A stretch of DNA of 20,506 nt from assembly GCA_046533895.1 (NCBI GenBank), contig JAWDOK010000019.1:1-20506 (forward strand), read 5' to 3'. The notes below the pieces were generated by a model. That model was not told the origin of the DNA and did no database searches. It was given only the letters and a program-made list of their open reading frames with translations. The stretch comes from Acidianus hospitalis (GTDB lineage Archaea > Thermoproteota > Thermoprotei_A > Sulfolobales > Sulfolobaceae). This document shows, one piece after another, positions 13,479 to 20,506 of this stretch (position 1 is the stretch's first letter; each line of letters begins with the position of its first letter). Both the position numbers and the translations under genes were made by a program.

Positions 13479-16233
13479 AAAATATCACTATTGCTGGAGA
13501 AAGAGGCAAAGCTTGTGACTTCTTACCTTTAAAGTCTGGTACATTAGGATCATTACTGTCGTACACACTTAATTGTCCTAAATTGGTTTTACTCATTATA
13601 TAATTTGCATAATTGGCTAAAGTTCTTATTTCATCAAATTCCTGTAATGTAAGCAATGATTTCCTAAAGATGCCATCATAAGCTTTTATTGTTGAATAAA
13701 CTTTCTCTAGCTTTTCATTTCCTCTAGCAAATTCAAACAAACTTTGACCTTCTTCAATAGCTTTTGCAGTATCTTTAGCTAATGATAAATCGTTGTTCAC
13801 ATAAATAACTGCCTTTTCACCTTCCCCAACTATTCTTTCCAATTCCTTAATTTCACTTATAACATAATCTACGTAACCTTTTTCAACAACTGCTTCTGGA
13901 TAGATAGTAAACTCTTCCGGCTTAGGATACTCTTGTTCTGCAACTAAGCCCGGGAAAGCTTTGCTCCAAAGTTCTTCTGCTATGTGAGGTGCTGCAGGAT
14001 AAATCATTCTTAGCCAAGCTGAAATCGATTTCTTTATAAGATCTTCATTAATTCCATTAGTAAAATCCAGATAATCCTTGAAATCATTATAAATATCATA
14101 TAGAATTATATTATAAGCTTCAAAGAAATCTAGGTTTCTCATTTTCTCATCTACAGTCTTTATTTTCTCGCTCATTATACTTGACAACCATTTTTCCGCG
14201 ATTCCAAAGTTATTCTCTCCTTTTGCCTCTAGTAACTCTACTATTAAGGAGTAAATTCTCTTAAGTTGATCCGCAATAGAAGTAACAACTGACGAATTAA
14301 ATTCAACGTCCTCAGAAAGTTTAGGAGTAGCTAAAGCTATCCTAACTGGGTCTACGCCGTATTCCTTTATTGCCTTACTTAATGGATAAACGTTTCTAAA
14401 GCTTTTGCTCATTTTCTTTCCTCCTACTCTTACAAAGCCGTTTATTACTATTTGCCTTGGCAACTTGCCCAATATTTCTAGGTGATTATAGATATAGTAA
14501 GGAAGATGATTTTGAACCAGATCTCTCCCGCTATGCCTTGAATCCACTGGATACCAGTAATTGTATTCTCTCCTTAATTCCTCAACTTCTTCTTTACTTA
14601 TTCCTAATTCTTTACTAATCTCTTCAGGATTTCCTAGACCTAAAAATACGTAGTCAAAGAGCTTATCGTTAGCCTTCTTGAGTAAATGAGAAATTGTATA
14701 AAATGCGGTATAAATTGTAGAATCTGATAAACTGTCAATTATTTCACTTTCGTCCCAAGGTAATTTAACTCCCAAGCCTCTGCTTCTTCCTACTGCCCTC
14801 CTCCTTAAATTAAATATTGCCTTCTCTATATCCTTTCTAACTTCTGACGGAACAAAATTTATGTTATCTAAAGAATTCAGAACAGCCATTTTCCACTCTG
14901 GGTCGTCGTAGGCTATAAACCATTGGTCTTTTATTACCTTTACCACTATTTGTGCACCGCATCTACAATAAATGGGACCATTCATTATTTCGTATATTGT
15001 ATCATGCCTACCTATACTGTTAAGTAATTCTACAGTAGATATCCTTGCGTCCTTTACAGGTTTACCGGATATCATTTCCTTAACGTATTGCTTCATATAA
15101 TCTGGGACGTAAGCAGAGACTTCTTTCATTACTCCTTTGTAATATTCAGTTCTGTAGATTTGATCCGCAAAATCCTTTAATTCAGCCATATCTCTGACGT
15201 CTATTTCTTCAGTAGGTATTTCAGGCAAGCCAGGAGAAGAGATTACTGAGTAATAATCTTCAATTCCGTTGTCCTCTGCAATTATCTTATGAATAGGATC
15301 ATGAGCAGGGGTTAGCATAATTAAGCCAGTACCTATTGAAGGATCTACTAATTTGCTCAGGACTACCTTAACCTTTTTCCTTGTTACCGGATTTACTGCC
15401 TCTTTTCCTTTCAATTCTTCAGGTTTAACTTCTCCTATCTTCTTAAGTTCTTTCTGATATGAAAGTTTCTCCAAAGCTTCCTTAGAAAGTAAAATCCTCT
15501 TTCCTGAATATTCTGCGATCACGTAAGTAGTTAAAGGACTAATTGCTACCCCTACTCCTGCAAATACTGTCTCGGGCCTTGAAGTTGCCACTGGATAAAA
15601 GTAGTCTCCTTCAAAGAATATGACGTCTAATTTTTCTATTTCCGGTTCTACGTCTCCTTTAGTATCATGCATTCCTACCGGAAATTGGTCTCTAGGGCAA
15701 TAACCTACTGCGTCAGTCTCTTTTATCAATTTCCCTTTGTCCTTAAGTTTCTTGAATTGCCATTGGATAAAAGCGGCAAATCTATCGTCTACCGTAGTAA
15801 AACTCCTCCTCCAATCCACGCTTAAGCCTATAGCCTTAGCAGTTTTCTCCATTTCTTGTTTAAAATACTCAGCCAATTTATAAGGGTCAGAAAGATCCTT
15901 TATTTTCTCTTCATCGATTTCGTAAACGTTCTTGAAAAAATCTATGATGTCTTGGTCTCCTCTTTTTATTGCATCGGCCACAGATAATATTGGAGTGCCA
16001 GTAAATTGAAAGGCAAAGGGAAATAAAACATTATAACCTTTCATCCTCATATATCTTGCATAAATATCTGCAGTAACGTATGTTCTACCGTGACCTATGT
16101 GCATCGGACTGTTGGTGTAAGGGAAGGGGACTGTAATAAAATACTTCTTTTTCCTTTCATCTACTTTGGCTTCAAATATTCCCTTTTCTTCCCAAACTTT
16201 CTGCCATTTTTCTGCTATTGCATTAAAGTCCAT
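13471..16233 (-). CDS. leuS: Leucyl-tRNA synthetase (archaeal type; editing site altered)
   Basis: A 920-residue class Ia synthetase that would charge tRNA-Leu. Domains in order: catalytic HIGH motif (MHIGHGRT, 45-48); zinc-like YCPRDQFPVGMHD (178-190); CP1 editing domain with TSRPET (217-222) and PAHDPIH (309-315); a second Cys pair CRCGAQ; DQWFIAY; the KMSKS loop GGKKMSKS (607-611); anticodon-binding helices with PAAPHIAEELW; and an archaeal C-terminal extension ending in SPAIVIFSS. LeuRS editing domains normally have T-x-R-P-E-T with Leu in the second place and an Asp seven residues into the PAHxPxD motif; here the last position is His315. Sulfolobaceae are known to carry two LeuRS paralogs; whether this is the canonical or the divergent one cannot be settled from one window. 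A TATA-like TATTTATATC lies about 25 nt before the ATG. Confidence 0.9.
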   Translation of the reverse strand: MDFNAIAEKWQKVWEEKGIFEAKVDERKKKYFITVPFPYTNSPMHIGHGRTYVTADIYARYMRMKGYNVLFPFAFQFTGTPILSVADAIKRGDQDIIDFFKNVYEIDEEKIKDLSDPYKLAEYFKQEMEKTAKAIGLSVDWRRSFTTVDDRFAAFIQWQFKKLKDKGKLIKETDAVGYCPRDQFPVGMHDTKGDVEPEIEKLDVIFFEGDYFYPVATSRPETVFAGVGVAISPLTTYVIAEYSGKRILLSKEALEKLSYQKELKKIGEVKPEELKGKEAVNPVTRKKVKVVLSKLVDPSIGTGLIMLTPAHDPIHKIIAEDNGIEDYYSVISSPGLPEIPTEEIDVRDMAELKDFADQIYRTEYYKGVMKEVSAYVPDYMKQYVKEMISGKPVKDARISTVELLNSIGRHDTIYEIMNGPIYCRCGAQIVVKVIKDQWFIAYDDPEWKMAVLNSLDNINFVPSEVRKDIEKAIFNLRRRAVGRSRGLGVKLPWDESEIIDSLSDSTIYTAFYTISHLLKKANDKLFDYVFLGLGNPEEISKELGISKEEVEELRREYNYWYPVDSRHSGRDLVQNHLPYYIYNHLEILGKLPRQIVINGFVRVGGKKMSKSFRNVYPLSKAIKEYGVDPVRIALATPKLSEDVEFNSSVVTSIADQLKRIYSLIVELLEAKGENNFGIAEKWLSSIMSEKIKTVDEKMRNLDFFEAYNIILYDIYNDFKDYLDFTNGINEDLIKKSISAWLRMIYPAAPHIAEELWSKAFPGLVAEQEYPKPEEFTIYPEAVVEKGYVDYVISEIKELERIVGEGEKAVIYVNNDLSLAKDTAKAIEEGQSLFEFARGNEKLEKVYSTIKAYDGIFRKSLLTLQEFDEIRTLANYANYIMSKTNLGQLSVYDSNDPNVPDFKGKKSQALPLSPAIVIFSS

Positions 16234-16352
16234 AATATCAATATGAAATAGGAAGATATAAATAATATTGAGAGTATAGTAGAGTTTAAACTAATTAATT
16301 GGTTATATAATAACTTCTCGAAAGGAAGAGTAGAGGTACCACTTCTTGTATT

Positions 16353-16757
16353 TTATTCCTTGCTTACTTTTCTATCTCTTATTATATACCAAGTTCCTAA
16401 GCCTACAGCACCTAACTTGCCCTCAGAATCCTTAAATTCAATTTCAACAACTACTGCAGTCCTTCCTTTTCTTAATACCTTAGCCTCAACAGTAAATGGA
16501 CCTTTATACATAGGTTCGAGAAAATTTACCTTAAGTTCCTGCGTAACTTGGTCTATTCCATCATTAATTGAAGCAACTGCCAACCCGCCAGCATAGTCCA
16601 TAGAAGTCATTATCATCCCTCCATGCAAGACTCCTCCCCTTCTGCAAATCCTTTCATTGTAAGGAATTTCGAGTTTTGATTTACCACCTTTAACCTCTAT
16701 AATTTTCATTCCTAAGTATGAAGCTACTGCCTCATTCTCTATTACCTTAAAATCCAT
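16353..16757 (-). CDS. Hotdog-fold thioesterase (PaaI/4HBT family)
   Basis: A 134-residue acyl-CoA thioesterase-like protein. The hotdog helix motif is clear: RRGGVLHGGMIMTSMDYAGGLAV (H-G-G-x7-D), followed by strands QELKVNFLEPMYKGPFTVEAKVLRKGRTAVVVEIEFKD, the normal order for the PaaI subgroup. It hydrolyses some acyl- or aryl-CoA; the substrate is not visible. The longest frame starts at 16775, but the TATA-like AAAAAGCATATAAG ends about 25 nt before the inner ATG at 16757, which favours a leaderless start MDFKVIENEAV. It faces the same way as leuS and lies between it and the TnpB element. Confidence 0.88.
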   Translation of the reverse strand: MDFKVIENEAVASYLGMKIIEVKGGKSKLEIPYNERICRRGGVLHGGMIMTSMDYAGGLAVASINDGIDQVTQELKVNFLEPMYKGPFTVEAKVLRKGRTAVVVEIEFKDSEGKLGAVGLGTWYIIRDRKVSKE

Positions 16758-16805
16758 AGAAAGGATTGAAAACATTAGCTTATATGCTTTTTAGATTCCT
16801 TTGCT

Positions 16806-16896
16806 TTAGATCTCATCAATAAAAATTAGGACATTGTTATATTCTTTATTTATTTTATTAACTACTTGGAGTATCCTTTTTCCTTCTTAAATAGAG

Positions 16897-16897
<1 letters not shown>
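16806..16897 (-). pseudogene. Severed C-terminal fragment of vapC
   Basis: On the minus strand just past the TnpB element, GCT CTA TTT... reads ALFKKEK, the segment that follows the PIN-domain core in many VapC toxins. After a one-base slip in a run of five A (near 16875-16879) it continues RILQVVNKINKEY, then NNVLIFIDEI and TAA 16806-16808, a normal VapC ending. It is the missing end of the toxin at 18172-18513, displaced by the insertion. No start codon of its own. Confidence 0.65.
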
Positions 16898-18090
<1,193 letters not shown>

Positions 18091-18110
18091 TAATGAAATT
18101 TTGGCAAAGA

Positions 18111-18130
18111 GGTATTTAAATATAAGAGGG
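18111..18130 (-). promoter_or_regulatory. TATA box of tnpB
   Basis: CCCTCTTATATTTAAATACC on the minus strand, core centred about 28 nt before the ATG at 18090. It decides the start of tnpB in favour of the inner ATG. Confidence 0.6.
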
Positions 18131-18138
18131 CTATCCAT

Positions 18139-18159
18139 CCCCACCTCAGAGAGGCGAGG
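18139..18159 (-). repeat. Left-end hairpin of the TnpB element
   Basis: On the minus strand CCTCGCCTC pairs with GAGGTGGGG (two G-T pairs) around a TCT loop. Imperfect palindromes near the ends are what the HUH transposase recognises in this IS group. Confidence 0.6.
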
Positions 18160-18171
18160 CTTTCCGCCCCC

Positions 18172-18513
18172 TTAACCCCTTTCTTTGTAATTCGCAGTGG
18201 CAATTACGTAACAATCTGGAAATGCTATATCATATTTCTTCTTAATTTCTCCAGCATCAAAAGTTATATCTTTATTAATTTCCGTAACTTTCAGTTTATA
18301 TGATAGCCATTCAACAAAATCTCTTGCATATTTGTTAGCATCGTTTAGCCCTGAAGCTTTATATATTCTATAGCTAACATACATAACTTCACTTAAAGTT
18401 ATGGGCGTAATATATAGTGTGTTATTCTCCTCAAGCAATTTCTTTACCTTATCGTGATACTCACCAGATTCATTTATATATTCAACTAAAACACCAGAAT
18501 CAACTACCGTCAA
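18172..18513 (-). pseudogene. vapC: vapC PIN-domain toxin, truncated by the TnpB element
   Basis: PIN-domain RNase toxin fragment of 113 residues from TTG 18513 (LTVVDSGVLVEYI). Three of the four PIN acids are seen: Asp5 (VVDSG), Glu42 (TLSEVMY) and Asp100 (FPDCYVIATA). After ANYKERG the frame hits a stop at the element's left edge, so the fourth acidic position and the last helices are missing; they lie at 16806-16897. A GAGGAAGG precedes the TTG. An ATG at 18570 would add a lysine-rich leader not typical of VapC. The missing acid and structure make activity unlikely. Confidence 0.8.
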
Positions 18514-18738
18514 AAATTCCTTCCTCTTTCTTCCTTTCTGCTTCCCCTTCTTATTTAAGAATATCTTCAACTACCTTAGGATCAACTCTCACAATTTTAG
18601 GCTTTAAAGGCCTTAAAACAAGCTTATCACCTTCAATATTCGCTATTAGTATATCGTTCTCATTAATACTAAGTTTTACCCTAACGTCCTTCGGTAAAAT
18701 TACTATTCCTTTTTTCTTACCTTTAATTGATAAACCAT
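18500..18738 (-). pseudogene. vapB: vapB antitoxin (AbrB/SpoVT type), frameshifted and with a stop
   Basis: Upstream of vapC, ATG 18738 opens MVYQLKVRKK, then a stop two codons later. In the -1 frame it continues GIVILPKDVRVKLSINENDI, then ANIEGDKLVLRPLK and VRVDPKVVEDILK, a textbook swapped-hairpin AbrB antitoxin. The switch falls at a run of six A (18710-18715); a seventh A would restore one frame. The heptamer A-AAA-AAG there is the classic -1 slippery site, in the right frame. The frame meets TAA at 18551-18553 but stays open in the same frame as EGEAERKKEEGIFDGS to TGA 18500-18502, overlapping the vapC start, so this may be a second lesion (or simply the natural stop). It would bind DNA and neutralise VapC. 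Confidence 0.75.
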
Positions 18739-18845
18739 ATGATATTAGTTGAACTAATTGTAAAAAGTTTATCCATTTTGTTAAACCTATTGTTGCGTTC
18801 TTCTCGATAAGCTAGAATTTTCACAAAAAGGTCTAATCAAAACAT

Positions 18846-18866
18846 AAAGATTTGGGCTGAATCTTT
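18846..18866. repeat. 7-bp hairpin followed by T-run
   Basis: AAAGATT and AATCTTT flank the 7-nt loop TGGGCTG, with T's after the right arm on the plus strand. It resembles an intrinsic terminator, although no plus-strand gene ends here; it may mark the end of an untracked transcript or be incidental. Confidence 0.3.
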
Positions 18867-18921
18867 TTCACATTGATAGAAATCTTTTTTAATATTTACA
18901 GCATGCTTTTGTTGATTATTA

Positions 18922-19250
18922 ATGATCTCTCATACCGATGTGGGCTATGCCCAAAAGAGTGATAGCAGAAATGCGAGCCTCGTGCCGTTAGAGCTCCGTG
19001 ACCTACTAGTTTAGGGCTAAGTCCATACGCTCTACCATGAGAAAAATGAAAGTGCATGGAAAAACGGTAGATTGTGACTCTGACGTGTTTACCCGTGGCG
19101 TAACTTATCCTCTAATTCCGCCACGGGCACCCCTCTCAAGGGATCATACACATTCACCCTTAAGTCCTTGGGGCTGGTCGAGGGAAACACCAATACCCTC
19201 CCATCCACACTTTTATCACTCCCACCCTCGTGAGCAGTGCCCGTCATCAG
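18922..19250. ncRNA. Candidate structured RNA or insertion-element end
   Basis: Pairings visible: TGGGC/GCCCA with 3-nt loop (18941-18953); CCCGTGGCG/CGCCACGGG, 9 bp, 18-nt loop (19092-19127); AAGGG/CCCTT (19138-19161); GAGGG/CCCTC (19180-19200); and a closing helix GGGCAC/GTGCCC (19125-19130 with 19237-19242) extended by CTCA/TGAG. The last three form a branched structure. GC-rich noncoding islands in AT-rich thermophiles are a known sign of RNA genes. Strand and ends are unknown. Confidence 0.35.
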
Positions 19251-19338
19251 ATAGGAAGATCATCAATAAAAACTACTTCGATAATACTATATAAACACAA
19301 CTTGTCAAAACGATATTTAGATTAAAAATAACGAGTAG

Positions 19339-19740
19339 TTACGTAGAAGCGTTACAGTCTTGCATTAGGTTTGCTATACCAGTTTCTACCATTATGAACC
19401 CTTGACCTTGACATAACCTTATAGTATATGCCTTATTTTGACCAGTTAATGTACCTAAAAGGCTATGATGCTGAGCTTGTATAACTGCTAAGTTTTGACC
19501 AACCATAGGCCACGCTCGAAAGCCTTGAGCCCTTAAAAACATTACTACTTGTTGGGCAACCGCTTGTAAATTTATTGGATATTGAGTGGGAACCATTTGA
19601 GATTTTCCGCCTAAACCTACTGGTTGATCGGACATTAGCATCGTCATCATATTATTATTTTGCTGATATTCTGGGGGATAACCGCCTTGTGGGTATCCAT
19701 AACCTTGTGGTTGATATCAATATGGATAAGGATTATACAT
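19339..19740 (-). pseudogene. Small protein with Tyr/Gln/Gly/Pro-rich N-terminus, in-frame TGA at codon 8
   Basis: From ATG 19740 the frame reads MYNPYPY, TGA (19717-19719), then YQPQGYGYPQGGYPPEYQ-like low-complexity sequence and an Asn/Met-rich linker, leading without a break into a folded domain (YPINLQAVAQQVVMFLRAQGF, MVGQNLAVIQAQ, SLLGTLTGQNKAYTIRL, QGFIMVETG) ending ANLMQDCNAST. The intact product would be about 133 residues. A TATA-like TTTTATATAA lies about 25 nt before ATG 19740, supporting that start. ATG 19650 could still give the 103-residue domain alone. The Y/Q/G/P-rich head is of the sticky, phase-separating or surface type; function unknown. TGG or CAA in place of TGA would restore the gene. 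Confidence 0.7.
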
Positions 19741-19871
19741 AAAATATTTTATACAATCATTATATAAAAACCTTTACATAAGTTTTTGTCATAGTTACAT
19801 TTCTTCAGATTAACATTAGTATCGATTTTTAACTAAGTTAACGTATAATATAAGTAAGACTAATATAGAAA

Positions 19872-20506
19872 ATGCTTTTTAGACGGCAATATAAGACTCC
19901 TACAATAATGCTTTCCAAAATTGTGAAGCTTCCCATTACCGATAACGAGTTCATAAAGTCTTGGTTTAGTGATTTAAATAATATAGTAAATTGTATTCCA
20001 TCGGCGTTAAAGGATGGTAACTTTATATTAATAGAAATTCCTTCTATCATAATAAATAAAAAAATTAAGATGAAATATTATATAAGGATAGATAAAAATT
20101 TCTGCCAACTTACCTTGGAAGGTAAAGAGGATAAGATGAAAATAAGTGTAATACTAGACGATGAGCCTTTTGCACAAATATATTACGAAGGTAATAATGA
20201 AGGAAGCTTTTACAAGATTTTCGATGAGATTGATAGAAAACTTAAGGAAAAAATCCATGTTGATTACGTAAACTATAAGGAAAACTTCATGAACTCGAAT
20301 TTATCCGAGCATCTTAAGAGGATTTCGTTTGTAACAAAATTAGTCGCTAAATCTAAATTAATCCTAGAAAAAGAAATAAATACGAACGACTTAATCTCTT
20401 CTCTTGAAGAATTAATAGCTAGTTGCAATAATTACCCAGTATTATACATATCAGGTTATGGGGACGGTGTTTTCAGATTAATATTCATTAATGGAGAATT
20501 TAGAGG
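19872..20506 (+). CDS. N-terminal part of SRPBCC-like protein (runs off window)
   Basis: From ATG 19872 (alternative ATG 19908, MLSKIVKLPITDNEF) the frame stays open to the window edge, at least 211 residues. The first 120 follow the CoxG/SRPBCC pattern: a start strand IVKLPI, helix NEFIKSWFSDLNNIVNCIPSALKDG (compare the usual 'L...CIPG'), strands NFILIEIPSIII and KMKYYIRIDK and CQLTLEGKED and MKISVILDD, then helix GSFYKIFDEIDRKLKEKIHVDY. A second part (LSEHLKRISFVTKLVAKSK ... VLYISGYGDGVFRLIFING) is not recognised and looks alpha-beta. It may bind a lipid or hydrophobic cofactor; this is inference from fold pattern only. The minus-strand frame at 19838-20050 is its shadow. Confidence 0.75.
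   Translation, partial: MLFRRQYKTPTIMLSKIVKLPITDNEFIKSWFSDLNNIVNCIPSALKDGNFILIEIPSIIINKKIKMKYYIRIDKNFCQLTLEGKEDKMKISVILDDEPFAQIYYEGNNEGSFYKIFDEIDRKLKEKIHVDYVNYKENFMNSNLSEHLKRISFVTKLVAKSKLILEKEINTNDLISSLEELIASCNNYPVLYISGYGDGVFRLIFINGEFR

Larger units (their letters stand above)
18739..19338. other. 600-nt stretch without a convincing gene, partly GC-rich
   Basis: 18739-18920 is AT-rich and holds the vapB promoter region and one hairpin. From about 18922 to 19250 the base composition becomes clearly more GC-rich than the surrounding DNA, with many short inverted repeats. Open frames exist (an 85-codon plus-strand frame rich in Pro, His and Ser, a 30-codon plus-strand frame at 18922-19014, and a roughly 50-codon minus-strand frame) but none looks like a protein I know. 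A decayed insertion-element end or a structured RNA are the two readings. Confidence 0.6.

Noticed and set aside
16360..16596. 78-codon plus-strand frame
   Set aside because: Antisense to the hotdog thioesterase motif region.
18417..18752. 111-codon plus-strand frame
   Set aside because: Antisense to vapB and vapC; Ser/Pro-rich shadow composition.
18922..19250. tRNA, RNase P RNA or SRP RNA in the GC-rich block
   Set aside because: Looked for T-loop GGTTCGAAT, for the RNase P GAGGAAAGTC core and for the SRP GGAAG/tetraloop pattern; none was found on either strand.
19037..19294. 85-codon plus-strand frame in the GC-rich block
   Set aside because: Pro/His/Ser-rich, crosses perfect hairpin arms, no recognised domain and no clear promoter; more likely structured RNA or element end than protein.
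19838..20050. 70-codon minus-strand frame
   Set aside because: Antisense to the SRPBCC-like gene that stays open from 19872 to the window edge.

Overview
The window is AT-rich archaeal chromosome that reads as a member of the Sulfolobales (Sulfolobus/Acidianus/Metallosphaera group; the genus cannot be fixed from this sequence alone). Pointers are a crenarchaeal-type L13e ribosomal protein, an archaeal leucyl-tRNA synthetase, PaREP1-like and HEPN/MNT proteins, an SQR-type sulfur flavoprotein, TATA boxes about 25 nt ahead of start codons (leaderless transcription), and a Sulfolobus-style lone TnpB element.

Layout. 1-400: tail of a HEPN protein and its partner nucleotidyltransferase, whose start codon appears to be ACG behind a strong Shine-Dalgarno. 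426-895 (-): a frameshifted peroxiredoxin. 1039-3533 (+): PaREP1/HEPN-like protein, L13e, and an APC amino acid permease. 3582-4811 (-): M20 metallopeptidase. 4885-5657 (+): complete HEPN + MNT pair. 5774-6193 (+): small DUF3211-like protein, tail to tail with a phosphate-symporter-like MFS carrier (6194-7699, -). 7788-8096 (-): unknown small protein. 8221-10212 (+): SF2 helicase with a cysteine cluster. 10286-11416 (+): class-III aminotransferase relative that has lost the PLP lysine. 11413-12588 (-): SQR-like flavoprotein with one cysteine. 12800-13478 (+): two overlapping PaREP1 genes sharing an 86-bp perfect repeat. 13471-16233 (-): leucyl-tRNA synthetase. 16353-16757 (-): hotdog thioesterase. 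16806-18738 (-): a vapBC toxin-antitoxin locus cut by a TnpB (IS200/IS605) element. 18739-19338: no convincing gene, but a GC-rich structured block. 19339-19740 (-): a Tyr/Gln/Gly/Pro-rich protein gene with a stop at codon 8. 19872-end (+): start of an SRPBCC-like protein.

Main themes. First, an unusual number of lightly damaged genes: peroxiredoxin (-1 nt), vapB (-1 nt in an A run, then a stop), vapC (split by the IS, the distal part also -1 nt in an A run), the 19339-19740 gene (TGA), and the start of the first nucleotidyltransferase (ACG for ATG). This is either real decay plus recoding, or base errors in the assembly; read-level checking decides. Second, two apparent enzymes lack residues their families need (aminotransferase lysine; LeuRS editing aspartate), suggesting re-purposed paralogs. 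Third, several promoters carry inverted repeats placed like operators. Fourth, two structured-RNA candidates: the right end of the TnpB element (omega RNA) and the block at about 18.92-19.25 kb.
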